DNA of 64,000 nt, from assembly GCF_020405185.1 (NCBI RefSeq), contig NZ_CP084463.1, forward strand, positions 620,001 through 684,000. Reading direction: 5' to 3'. Origin of the DNA: Halomicrobium salinisoli (GTDB taxonomy: Archaea; Halobacteriota; Halobacteria; Halobacteriales; Haloarculaceae). Positions 26,373 to 34,589 of this stretch are shown one piece after another; position 1 is the first letter of the stretch; the number at the start of each line of letters is the position of its first letter. The translations under genes were made by a program, and so were the position numbers. The notes under the pieces were generated by a model, which searched no databases, was not told where the DNA came from, and was given only the letters and a program-made list of their open reading frames with translations.

Positions 26373-26609
26373 GTGCACTTCGCCAGTCGGACCCTCGACG
26401 CCGCGGGATATCTGGGCGCCGTCTGCATCTTCGTCGGCGTCGTCGGCCTGCTGGTACTCCCGACGCTGCACGTCTCCGCCGAGTACTCGATAATCAGGGT
26501 ACTCGGGTACGACGGGCCGATGAACCACGTGTACCTCGTTACGGCGGCGGGATGGGGACTCGGTATCGCCCTGCTGAAGTTCGAAGAGCGGATCGACGAT
26601 CAGTCCTGA
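26373..26609 (+). CDS. Small membrane protein
   Basis: A 78-residue protein starting at GTG 26373, with two helices (YLGAVCIFVGVVGLLVLPTL and VYLVTAAGWGLGIALLKF) and a charged C-terminus. It lies five bases after the preceding membrane protein gene and probably depends on its promoter. It converges on the last gene of the pilus operon, 13 bp away. Function unknown. Confidence 0.62.
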   Translation: MHFASRTLDAAGYLGAVCIFVGVVGLLVLPTLHVSAEYSIIRVLGYDGPMNHVYLVTAAGWGLGIALLKFEERIDDQS

Positions 26610-26622
26610 GATCGCTTCGGTC

Positions 26623-27150
26623 TCACCCGTCGTCCTCGACCGGCCGGAGGACCGTCGTCAGCTCGGTCCGGCCGCGCTCCTCGGTGACGCGGAGGTCGAC
26701 GGCGACGGCGACGACGTGCGTCCGGTCGGCTCGCTCCTGGAGCACGAGGCCGCCGTCGGTCACACAGGCTCCGAACTCCCGGCCCGGACCGTCGGGACAG
26801 TCCGCGTCGGCCCACTCGCCGGCTCGCGTCGCGTTCTCCTCGATCGACCGTGCGATTCCTTCTTCGAGACGGGCCGTCTCGATGGTCTCGAACCGGCCGT
26901 CGAGGTCGGCCCGGACTGCGGTCGCCGCGGCGTTCCGCTGTTCCCAGGTGTAGTTCTCCGGCACGTCCGCCGCGGCCCCGTGGACGGCGCGGACGAGCGC
27001 CCGCTGGGCGTCGGCCGCGGGGTCGTCGTAGTCCGCGCCGGCGCGCACGTCGGCGGCGTACCCCAGCTGCAGGTACGCGGCCAGGAGCGCGACCAGCGCC
27101 ACGACCACGACGGCGCTCGCCGCGAGGACGAGCTGGCCGCGCCGGGTCAT
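26623..27150 (-). CDS. Pilus operon membrane-anchored protein (DUF7261-like)
   Basis: A 175-residue last member of the pilus operon. The N-terminus MTRRGQLVLAASAVVVVALVALL is a short basic start and one helix, as in pilin-like subunits; the rest is an exported acidic domain with a Cys pair (ADCPDGPGREFGACV). I start it at ATG 27150, which overlaps the previous stop as ATGA; GTG at 27159 is an alternative. From memory it matches DUF7261, found at the end of such operons. Probably a minor pilin or assembly subunit. Confidence 0.75.
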   Translation of the reverse strand: MTRRGQLVLAASAVVVVALVALLAAYLQLGYAADVRAGADYDDPAADAQRALVRAVHGAAADVPENYTWEQRNAAATAVRADLDGRFETIETARLEEGIARSIEENATRAGEWADADCPDGPGREFGACVTDGGLVLQERADRTHVVAVAVDLRVTEERGRTELTTVLRPVEDDG

Positions 27151-27554
27151 ACGTACCACACTCGCACGGTCACTGGTCCGTTCCGGGTCGTCACGGTGGC
27201 TTCGCCGGTCGCGACGCCGTCGGGGACGGGGTGGCCGACGGTCCCGTACTCCGTCTCTACCCGGAACAGCAGGTTCTGAGGGAGGACCCGATCCACGCGA
27301 GTCCGGAGCGCGTCCCGCTCGCGGTCGAACGTCTCGGGCGACTCGACGACCTCGGCCAGCCGGGTCGCCCCGCGGTGGTCCGGCGGCTCCCCGGCCAGCA
27401 GCGTCGCCGCGTCGCTCGCGTAGGCGTCTAGCTGCTGTTCCCGCGTGTCCGGTGCCGGCGTGCCCAGCGCGAAGCCGAGCGTCACCGTCAGCAACAGCAC
27501 CACGCCCAGCGCCGCCTCCAGCAGCGACACCGGGAGCTGTCCGCGGTCAGTCAT
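27147..27554 (-). CDS. Pilin-like pilus operon protein (DUF7262-like)
   Basis: A 135-residue protein starting MTDRGQLPVSLLEAALGVVLLL: a charged hexapeptide, a Gly-Gln and then a long helix containing Glu, very like class III/type IV pilin-like signals. The mature part is short and beta-rich (NLLFRVETEYGTVGH, GEATVTTRNGPVTVRVWYV). It overlaps its upstream neighbour by 8 bp (ATGACTGA) and the downstream one by 4 bp. A pseudopilin role is inferred. Confidence 0.75.
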   Translation of the reverse strand: MTDRGQLPVSLLEAALGVVLLLTVTLGFALGTPAPDTREQQLDAYASDAATLLAGEPPDHRGATRLAEVVESPETFDRERDALRTRVDRVLPQNLLFRVETEYGTVGHPVPDGVATGEATVTTRNGPVTVRVWYV

Positions 27555-28218
27555 CGACGGTCACCGTCAGCGTGGTCTTGCGCGTACGCATCGCCTCGTA
27601 CTCGATCGCCACGGCGTCTGGCCCGAGTTCCCCCTCGGCCTCGAGGCGGAACGTCGTCGTCTCGAACCGGGAGAGCGCAACGTCGTACGTCCCGTTCAGC
27701 CCGTCCGGATCGTGGAGGACGACGCGGTCGTTGGCCCGGACCGTCTCGACGGTGGCGTCGCCGGGGCGCAGTTCGACGGTGGCCGCGGCCGACCGGCGGG
27801 GCAGCGTCACGCGCCGGCCCCAGCCCATCGTCGGGTCGACCGTCCGGACCTCCCGGTCGGTGACCGAGACGAGCCGTCGCGCCGTCGTCCCGCCGGTCGC
27901 GCCGCCCGTCGACGCGGCCGTCCGCTCGCCGACCCGGACGGTCACGTCCCACTCGTCGGCCACGGGGTAGTCTCCGGACAGCTCCGCCTCGTCGAACGCT
28001 GCCAGGCGCGTCCCGTTGAGGACGTTCGCACGGTCGGTGAGCGGCGAGTCGGCGTCGACCAGCGCGGCCGCCAGCGACGTGGCCGCGCGCCGTTCGCCGG
28101 CGTCCCGGTCGGCCGCCCCGATCGCGCCGTCGGCCAGCGCCAGGCAGAGCCCGGTGGTCGTCGTCAGCACCAGTAGCGCCAGCGCGATCGACGGCAGGCT
28201 GGTCTGGGCGCGGCTCAC
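27547..28218 (-). CDS. Pilin-like pilus operon protein (DUF7263-like)
   Basis: A 223-residue protein with the start MSRAQTSLPSIALALLVLTTTTGLCLAL (basic start, then helix) and an exported domain rich in Thr, Arg and Asp. GTG at 28218 makes this the canonical pilin-like start. An alternative in-frame GTG at 28290 overlaps the previous stop (GTGA) and adds 24 residues (SRESASVASNLGRANGSDRR). That extra segment is bounded by a 10-bp direct repeat and looks like an insertion. Either start keeps tight operon coupling. Confidence 0.7.
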   Translation of the reverse strand: MSRAQTSLPSIALALLVLTTTTGLCLALADGAIGAADRDAGERRAATSLAAALVDADSPLTDRANVLNGTRLAAFDEAELSGDYPVADEWDVTVRVGERTAASTGGATGGTTARRLVSVTDREVRTVDPTMGWGRRVTLPRRSAAATVELRPGDATVETVRANDRVVLHDPDGLNGTYDVALSRFETTTFRLEAEGELGPDAVAIEYEAMRTRKTTLTVTVDD

Positions 28219-28286
28219 GTGTCGCTCCCTGCGGTCGCTCCCGTTCGCTCTACCGAGATTGCTCGCTACGCTCGCACTCTCGCGGC

Positions 28287-28736
28287 TCACGACGATCCCT
28301 CCTGCAACTCGACGGCCAGTCCTCCGTCGACGCTCTCGACCGCGACGACGGCGTCCCCGCCGCTCTCCCAGGCGCCGTCGACGTCGACGACGTACTCGGG
28401 CAGCGTCAACCGCGACCGCTCGCCGACGGCGTCGTCGGGGTGATCGAGTACCAGCCACTGCCCGTCCGTCTCGATGCGATAGCTGCTGCCCCGGATCGTC
28501 CCCGGGAGGTCGACGCGCTGGGACGCCCGCACGCCGGTCCCGTTGGGCGGGACGGCCTGCTCGACGCGCTGGATCGCCGTGGCCAGGACCCGCTCGGCCA
28601 GTTCGTCGCCGACGGCGTCGCGGGCCTGCGGGACGGTCCCGCCGTACAGCGTCGCCGAGAGGCCGCCGACGAACAGCGCCACGAGGCCGATGGCGATCAC
28701 CTTCTCGACCACCGGCGTCACGGCGCGGTTATCCAT
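28287..28736 (-). CDS. Pilin-like pilus operon protein (DUF7266-like)
   Basis: A 149-residue protein beginning MDNRAVTPVVEKVIAIGLVALFVGG. The NRAVTPVVEK stretch is the archaeal pilin start (Arg-Ala/Gly-Val-Ser/Thr-Pro-Val) followed by a Glu-containing hydrophobic helix, so it is likely processed by a PibD-like peptidase. The exported domain is beta-rich (SSYRIETDGQWLVLDHPDD). It overlaps the upstream gene by 8 bp. Probably a pilin or pseudopilin of the adjoining machine. Confidence 0.78.
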   Translation of the reverse strand: MDNRAVTPVVEKVIAIGLVALFVGGLSATLYGGTVPQARDAVGDELAERVLATAIQRVEQAVPPNGTGVRASQRVDLPGTIRGSSYRIETDGQWLVLDHPDDAVGERSRLTLPEYVVDVDGAWESGGDAVVAVESVDGGLAVELQEGSS

Positions 28737-29481
28737 GGCCCACCTCCAGTCGCATGTCGTGGATCACGAGGTACGTCCGGGTGCGGTCGCCGTAGTCGAG
28801 GATCACGCTCGGAACGCCGTCGTCGTCCGGGTCGCCGATCGTCGACGAGACGCCCCGTTCCTCGGCGTATCGCTCGAACGGCCCCGGCGTCGCCGTCTCG
28901 ACGGCGATCCGGTACTCGCCGTCACCGAGCGATCGGCGGTCGTGGCTGACGTTGGTCTCGAGCGTCGTCGTCACCCCGTCGGTGCCGCCGACGCCGCCCG
29001 TGCCGTTGAGCCGCGCCGCACCGACGACGAGTACGTCGGGACCGCTCGTGATCGGTGGGTCGTCGACCAGCCACGCGTTCCCCTCGCGGCCGCGTGCGAC
29101 CGCCCCCGCGACTGAGGCCACTCGACGGTCGCCCGCCTCGAAGACGAGTGCGTCCGTCTCGACGGTCTCGATCGTCCCCGAGTCGTTCATGACCCGTAGC
29201 TCCCGGTCCTTGACGGAGAGCCGGCCGCTACCGAACGTGACGCTCCCCTCGCGGTGGCCGGTCGTCTCGACCGGTCGGAGGGCGTTCCCCATGTCCGACG
29301 CGACGCGGGTCGCGTCCGCGTTGGCCGTCTGCTCGTCGACGATCGTTCCTACCGCCGCGGTCAGACCGCCCATGGCGATGGCCGTCAGCCCGAGCAGCAG
29401 GACGACGCCGACGACGTGGGACTGTCCTCGATCGAGGGGTGTACGACCGCTCCGTCCGCTGCCGTCGTGCCGTCCGCTCAT
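28729..29481 (-). CDS. Pilin-like pilus operon protein (DUF7289-like)
   Basis: A 250-residue protein with TPLDRGQSHVVGVVLLLGLTAIAMGG near the N-terminus: Arg-Gly-Gln-Ser-x-Val-Val-Gly and a long helix, the pattern of haloarchaeal type IV pilin-like proteins. The large exported domain (about 200 residues) makes it the biggest of the five, so it could be the tip or main subunit. ATG at 29481 overlaps the stop of the TadC-type gene as ATGA. A far longer frame upstream is antisense noise. Confidence 0.78.
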   Translation of the reverse strand: MSGRHDGSGRSGRTPLDRGQSHVVGVVLLLGLTAIAMGGLTAAVGTIVDEQTANADATRVASDMGNALRPVETTGHREGSVTFGSGRLSVKDRELRVMNDSGTIETVETDALVFEAGDRRVASVAGAVARGREGNAWLVDDPPITSGPDVLVVGAARLNGTGGVGGTDGVTTTLETNVSHDRRSLGDGEYRIAVETATPGPFERYAEERGVSSTIGDPDDDGVPSVILDYGDRTRTYLVIHDMRLEVGHG

Positions 29482-31373
29482 ATCATTCCCGCCCCTGCGA
29501 AGACGACGTACGCGATGGTGACAAGCGCCGACGAGTGCAACAGCGCCTCGTAAACGCCGCGGCTCGCGGTCCCGGCGAACCAGCCGCAGCCGAGCATCGT
29601 CGCCTGCGTGACGACGTAGAACCGGAAGCGATCTCGCTCGACGTCGATGGCACCGGGATCCAGCGCGATCGACGAGCCCGTCGAGACGGTCGACAGCTGT
29701 GCGAACCCGTCCAGCACGTACGCGTTGACGGCGACGACGATGCCGACGACGAGCAGGGCGGTCGTCCACCCGACGGCGACGTAGACCATCAGCGACGACC
29801 GGAGCGACTTGCGCTCGTGATAGAGGCTCCCGATCTCCGTCTGGAGGGTCTCGAAGACGTCCTCCGCGTCGCTCCCGGCGTCGAGGGCGCCGACGACCAG
29901 ACCGATCGTCTGCTCGGCCAGCGGCGTTCCCACCCGGTCGACGAACTGGTCGAGTGCGGCGGCGCGGCCGCCGGTCGCCGCCTCGTCGGGACTGGCCGTC
30001 AGCCCGAGCGTGAACGCGAGGTGATCGACGTCCGACTGGAGCGGCCCCAGGTCGACCTCGCGGGCGACGCGCTCGACGGCGTCGTCGAACGGGCGGCCGA
30101 GGCTGACGTGGCCCGAGACGGCGTGGACGAAGTCCTGGATCTCGCGGTCCTTGGCGTCGTCGAGGTTGGCTCGCCGGACCGCGACCAGGCCGACGGGCAG
30201 ACCGAAGGCGGCGTAGCCCAGGAGGACGACGTTCACGGGCCGATACCCGAGCAGCCAGAGCCCGCCGGCCAGCACCGCGGCGACGGGCGCGACGACGTAC
30301 GCGGCGCTGGCGGGGTTGGTCGTCGTCGTCTCGACGACCGACGTCACGCTGTCCGGACTCGAGTACGCCGGGGTGCTCGCGTTCCGCGGCCGGAGCGTCG
30401 TCACGAGCAGCGCCGCCGTGGCGCCCGCGGCCAGGACGAACGCCGCGCTCCCCCAGACCAGCAGCCCGCGGACCGTCGTCGTCCCGACCGGGGTAACGAC
30501 CGGCCGCGAGAGCCCCGGCGAGAGGACGCTCATGACAGTGACGATCAGGACGAGCAGGGCGGGCAGCACGAGCACGACGACGAACAGCTCCGCCAGCAGC
30601 TCGAGGAACCCCGTCGCACGCTCGTGCCGGCGGGACTGCTCGTGGGAGAGAAGCCGCCCCTCCATCTGGAGGTACCCCTCCAGCGCCTCGGCGCTCTGGT
30701 TGGCGTGCTCCCGGAACTTCAGGAGGAACGGGGCCAGCAGGTCCCGCGAGGGCGTCTCGCTGGCGACCCGCTCCAGCCCCTCGTCGAGGCTCCCGGTCAG
30801 GGCGGCGCGGTTGAGCGCGCGCTGGAACGCGACCGCCGTCTCGCCGTAGGCGTCCTGGTCGGCGACGCGGCGCAGCATGGCGCGCTGGTCGTGCTCGCCG
30901 GAGGCGAGGACGCGGAGGTACCGGACCGCGGCCGGGAGCGTCTCGGCGATGTCGGATCGCCGCGCCGCGGCGACCCACCGCAGGTACGTGCCGCCCAGAC
31001 GCACGACGAGCAGGCGGGCGGCCGTCGCGGCGGCCACCGGTGCGACCACCGTGACGGCCGCTCGCGGGAGGTCCGGCCAGTCGATCCGGTTGACGACCGG
31101 CAGCCCCTGCCGGAGGAACTCGACCAGTCCCTCGAACGCCGCGGCCGGGAGTGCGGAGACCAGCGTCGCCGTCGTCACCGCGGCCACTGCGGCGCAGATC
31201 CAGGCGGCGCCGTAGACGCGCGCGAGGTACACCTCGAAACTGGTGTCGAGGTTCGCCGCGCGGTACCGCTCGCGGTCCTCGGCGTGTCGCTGCCCGTCGG
31301 CGTGCTGTGCGAACAGCGCGTAGAGGCCCCGGTCGAGCGGATTGAGCCTACGCGGCGTCTCAGTCGCTCCCAT
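29478..31373 (-). CDS. tadC: TadC/PilC-type pilus platform membrane protein
   Basis: A 631-residue integral membrane protein with two T2SSF (GspF/TadC) domains, as in archaeal pilus platforms. The first lies near residues 150-270 (LTGSLDEGLERVASETPSRDL) and the second near 400-560 (LGRPFDDAVERVAREVDLG; GTPLAEQTIGLVVGALDAGSDAEDVF). Each is followed by pairs of long helices such as LAELFVVVLVLPALLVLIVTVM. It anchors the ATPase at the cytoplasmic face and moves pilins into the filament. It overlaps the ATPase gene by 14 bp. Confidence 0.88.
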   Translation of the reverse strand: MGATETPRRLNPLDRGLYALFAQHADGQRHAEDRERYRAANLDTSFEVYLARVYGAAWICAAVAAVTTATLVSALPAAAFEGLVEFLRQGLPVVNRIDWPDLPRAAVTVVAPVAAATAARLLVVRLGGTYLRWVAAARRSDIAETLPAAVRYLRVLASGEHDQRAMLRRVADQDAYGETAVAFQRALNRAALTGSLDEGLERVASETPSRDLLAPFLLKFREHANQSAEALEGYLQMEGRLLSHEQSRRHERATGFLELLAELFVVVLVLPALLVLIVTVMSVLSPGLSRPVVTPVGTTTVRGLLVWGSAAFVLAAGATAALLVTTLRPRNASTPAYSSPDSVTSVVETTTTNPASAAYVVAPVAAVLAGGLWLLGYRPVNVVLLGYAAFGLPVGLVAVRRANLDDAKDREIQDFVHAVSGHVSLGRPFDDAVERVAREVDLGPLQSDVDHLAFTLGLTASPDEAATGGRAAALDQFVDRVGTPLAEQTIGLVVGALDAGSDAEDVFETLQTEIGSLYHERKSLRSSLMVYVAVGWTTALLVVGIVVAVNAYVLDGFAQLSTVSTGSSIALDPGAIDVERDRFRFYVVTQATMLGCGWFAGTASRGVYEALLHSSALVTIAYVVFAGAGMI

Positions 31374-33546
31374 CCGATCCCCCTCTGTCGCCCCCGTCTG
31401 CCCGGTGGCGGAGTCGTTCGACGGTCGCCGCCTCGTCGGTCTCCAGGTCGGCCAGCAGCGAGAACAGCTCGTCCACGTCCGTGATCCCTTCCCTGACGAG
31501 ATACCGGACGTACCGGTGGCGGCGCTGGAACCGCTCGCGCACCTCGGCCACGCTCTCGTCCCGGGCGTCGGCGAGGCGCTGGAGGGCGGCTATCTGGCCC
31601 CCTCCATCGGGCCAGTCGTCGGCGAACGCGTAGTCGCCGTCGTCGTCACGCCAGCACAGCTGCGCGTAGTGGATCGTCGCCCCGTCTTTGCGGATCGTCC
31701 CGCCCGACCGTCCCGGTGCGTCGTGGACTGGCTCGTCGACGAACTCCACGACCTCGCCGACGTAGCGCTCGTCGCCCACCCGCCGCGGGAAGACGAGCAG
31801 GTCGATCTCCCGGAGGAGATACGCGGGGAGCCCCTGCTCGATCACGCGGTTGACCAGCGTCTCGACGTCGTCGGCGTGGGTCGTACCGAGCAGCCCGTGG
31901 CCGGTGTTGAGCGTCTCCGCGAAGGTCGAGAAACTCTCGGGCGTGTTCACCTCGGCGATGATCTCGACGTCGGGGTTGAGGTAGTTGCACTCGGTCATCA
32001 GGTCGGCCATGGTCACCTGCCGGTGGTCGCGCTCGTGGTCCCGCGTCGTCAGCGAGACGCCCGTCTCGTGGGGGATCACGACCTCGCGGGATCCCTCGTC
32101 GATGCTGATCGGCCGGTCGCGGTAGGAGATGAACGGTACGTGAGCGTTCATGAGCGTCGTCTTCCCGACGCCGGTCGGGCCGCAGAACAGCACGACCCCG
32201 TGACACTCGTAAAAGAGCCACAGGAGCGCGACGAGTTCGGTGGGGATCGACCCCCGCTCGACGAGGTCGACCGGCGTCATCGGATCGGGCGACTGCTTGC
32301 GGATCGAGATGTGCGGGCCGTCCTCGCTGATGGTGGGCAGCGCCACGGCGCAGCGGATGGTCTCCTCGACGCCGTCGGGATCGAGGTTGACCTTGGCGCT
32401 GGGCGTCGAGGCGTTGAGCTCGGTGCCGTCGTCGGCTGCGAGCCTGGTGACGACGTTGACGAACTCGCGCTCCTCCTCGAAGGTCAGGTTGGTGGGGACC
32501 CGGTCGTTGTGGCCGACGTCCACGCGGGGGATGACCTTGATGCGCTCGCCGACGCGGTTGGCCTCGACGTCCTCCAGCGTCGGGTCCCGGACTGGGATGG
32601 TGAGCTTGCCGTAGCCGATCAGGTCACGGAGGACGTAGTACAGCAAGTCCTCGAGGCGGTCGTCGGCGAAGCGGTTCCCCACGGGCGGTACCGCGAGGTC
32701 GTATTCGGCGAGGGCCGTCCGGACGCGGTAGGCGACCGAGTCCAGCCAGGCCCGGGTGTTGCGGATCGTCAGCTGACGGGAGAGCAGCGTCCGGGCGCGC
32801 TCGCGGACGAAGGCGACCTCGTCCTCGAGGACGCCGTCGGGGCTGGCCTCCCAGATGCGCTCCTTGCACTCCTCGATGAGGTCCTCGTCGCCGGGCAGCA
32901 GGTCCGGTTCGCGGACGGCGTACTTGACGGCGAAGGCGTCGCCGCCGAGCAGGTTCTCGCGGTAGACGATCACGGGGACCTCGAACTCGTGGAAGGAGAC
33001 GGCGTGCTGTTCGAGGCGCTCGCTGGCGAAGCGGTCCAGATAGGCCACGTCGGGATCGAGGTCGGTCCGGGCGGGCGCGAAGTCGTCGGTGTGCACCAGC
33101 ACGCAGTCCTCGCTGGCGTCGGCGACGTCGATCCGGGAGTCCAGCGCGTACGGCGTCAGTTCGTCGAGGCAGGCCAGCGCGCACAGGGCGTGGTAGTCGA
33201 CGCGGCGGCGGGCCTCGGGCGAACAGTCGACGAGTCGATCGATCACGCGGCGGTGCTTCGGGCCGAACCCCGCCTCCATGCGCTCGACGGCCCCCTCTCG
33301 CGTGTGCGGGCGATCCAGGTTGGCGCCCGCGAAGTACTCCTCGACGGTCTCGAGAGCCGCGGCGTCCGCCCCGGTCAGGGACGGTTCGCGGACGGAGTAG
33401 TCGAACCCGGCGTCGGTCTCGCCGACCGTGACGACCACGCCGGGATAGATCTCGTCCTGCGCGTGGACGTCCGGTGCGTACCAGGCCGCCGGGTCGTCGG
33501 GCGGCGTCGGCGCCGGAACGGTTGGGGCGTCCCCCGTGACTGTCAT
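31360..33546 (-). CDS. tadA: Type IV pilus/Tad assembly ATPase (VirB11/PilB-like)
   Basis: A 728-residue secretion ATPase, first gene of the operon. The C-terminal half holds the nucleotide domain: Walker A GPTGVGKTT at about 456-464, DEGSREV (Asp box), the Walker B region around VEIIAEVNTPESF, and the His box GHGLLGTTHADDVETLVNRV. The N-terminal 250 residues form the archaeal-type extension that contacts the platform. Haloarchaea have several PilB paralogues; this one is tied to the five pilin-like genes downstream. ATG at 33546 follows a GGGAGGCG stretch and a TATA. Confidence 0.92.
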   Translation of the reverse strand: MTVTGDAPTVPAPTPPDDPAAWYAPDVHAQDEIYPGVVVTVGETDAGFDYSVREPSLTGADAAALETVEEYFAGANLDRPHTREGAVERMEAGFGPKHRRVIDRLVDCSPEARRRVDYHALCALACLDELTPYALDSRIDVADASEDCVLVHTDDFAPARTDLDPDVAYLDRFASERLEQHAVSFHEFEVPVIVYRENLLGGDAFAVKYAVREPDLLPGDEDLIEECKERIWEASPDGVLEDEVAFVRERARTLLSRQLTIRNTRAWLDSVAYRVRTALAEYDLAVPPVGNRFADDRLEDLLYYVLRDLIGYGKLTIPVRDPTLEDVEANRVGERIKVIPRVDVGHNDRVPTNLTFEEEREFVNVVTRLAADDGTELNASTPSAKVNLDPDGVEETIRCAVALPTISEDGPHISIRKQSPDPMTPVDLVERGSIPTELVALLWLFYECHGVVLFCGPTGVGKTTLMNAHVPFISYRDRPISIDEGSREVVIPHETGVSLTTRDHERDHRQVTMADLMTECNYLNPDVEIIAEVNTPESFSTFAETLNTGHGLLGTTHADDVETLVNRVIEQGLPAYLLREIDLLVFPRRVGDERYVGEVVEFVDEPVHDAPGRSGGTIRKDGATIHYAQLCWRDDDGDYAFADDWPDGGGQIAALQRLADARDESVAEVRERFQRRHRYVRYLVREGITDVDELFSLLADLETDEAATVERLRHRADGGDRGGSDGSD

Positions 33547-33570
33547 ACGCCTCCCTGGTGCTACCTTTCA

Positions 33571-33580
33571 ATTTAAAATT
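33571..33580 (-). promoter_or_regulatory. TATA box of the pilus operon
   Basis: On the minus strand AATTTTAAAT lies 25-34 bp before the ATG of the ATPase gene. It is the only AT-rich patch in the gap and would drive all seven overlapping genes down to 26623. Confidence 0.65.
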
Positions 33581-33699
33581 TCGTGATTAGGACTGCAACT
33601 ATCATCCCCTCGATCCGGTACCGTCCATATGAGGGGTGACGCTCTCCGGAGCGGTGCGGTGAGGACCGAGCGAAGAAACGCGGGGTGGCGGCTCCGTCT

Positions 33700-34206
33700 T
33701 CAGTCGTCCCACACGGCACGAAACTGGACTACCCAGTGGGGCACCGCGACGACGGCGTACCCGAGCGTCAGCGACCCGAAGAAGAAGGCGGCGACGCCGA
33801 GCGACCGTGCGAGGACCGCCGTGTAGCCCAGCAACAGCCACGGGCTGAGGGTCGACGACGACGAGACGAGGGCCCGAACGGTCACGTAGAGCACCGCGCC
33901 CGCACCGACGGCGAAGTGCGCTGCCGCGGGGGCGACGCCGCCGGTCATCAGCACGCCGGTGGGATAGGTGGGCGTCCGGAGGCGGTCGGTGACGAGCACG
34001 AGGCGATAGCCGGCGCCGGCCAGCGCGACCGCCCCGACCAGCCACAGGTTGGCCGGTCCGATCCGCGGACCCGCCGACGTGGTCGGCTCGAACAGGGTCC
34101 ACTGGTAGTCACTGCCGAGCGGGGTGACGAGGAGAAGCGCCAGGACGGCCGCCGTGGCTGTCGACGCCAGAAGGAGACCGTGGCGTACCGAGGTGCCGCC
34201 CCACAT
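33700..34206 (-). CDS. Polytopic membrane protein of unknown function
   Basis: A 168-residue protein with about five helices (LLLASTATAAVLALLLVTP, LWLVGAVALAGAGYRLVLV, AHFAVGAGAVLYVTVRALV, LLLGYTAVLARSLGVAAFFFG and YAVVAVPHWVVQF). No charged catalytic motif is seen. It lies upstream of the pilus operon on the same strand, but a 153-bp gap with a strong TATA separates them, so it is probably an independent gene. Confidence 0.65.
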   Translation of the reverse strand: MWGGTSVRHGLLLASTATAAVLALLLVTPLGSDYQWTLFEPTTSAGPRIGPANLWLVGAVALAGAGYRLVLVTDRLRTPTYPTGVLMTGGVAPAAAHFAVGAGAVLYVTVRALVSSSSTLSPWLLLGYTAVLARSLGVAAFFFGSLTLGYAVVAVPHWVVQFRAVWDD

Positions 34207-34441
34207 TACTTTCAGACACTGGCGGAGGGATCAAAAAGGAGTCGGGCGACGCGCGTGGCGCTCGCTCCGCCCCCGGACGACGGACACAGCGCGTCTCGGA
34301 GCGGTGGACTGCCGAGAGCTCCCCGGATCGCTCCTGTGCGGCGGCGCCGGGCTGGCCCGGTCCGTCCCGTCGCGACCGGGCTCTCGGCGAGCCTGAGGGA
34401 ACTGCGCTCCCTGGGGCTGGGCGAGCGCCTCGGCAGGGCAG

Positions 34442-34516
34442 TCACACGAGCCGGTTGAGCGCGTCCAGCAGGCTGACCCAGTGTGGAATCTGTTCCTCCA
34501 GGGATGGTGCTGACAT
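34442..34516 (-). CDS. 24-residue ORF repeating the XapX C-terminus
   Basis: ATG at 34516 reads MSAPSLEEQIPHWVSLLDAL then NRLV and TGA. The last ten residues SLLDALNRLV are identical to the end of the XapX protein at 40252..40449, and the three base differences within that stretch all fall in third codon positions. It may be the remnant of a second XapX-like gene or a genuine microprotein. TTAAGT-like sequence lies upstream on this strand. Confidence is low as a protein, high as a duplicated segment. Confidence 0.35.
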   Translation of the reverse strand: MSAPSLEEQIPHWVSLLDALNRLV

Positions 34517-34589
34517 TCTTCAGCGATGATTGCGAAGTACTTACCACTTAATCACAGAAGCTATTGCAAATGCAACAGTCTAGGGAGGT

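Noticed and set aside
31342..33576. Plus-strand open frame of more than 700 codons opposite the pilus ATPase
   Set aside because: Mirror of the secretion ATPase gene; no domain, and the opposite strand holds Walker A and His-box motifs.
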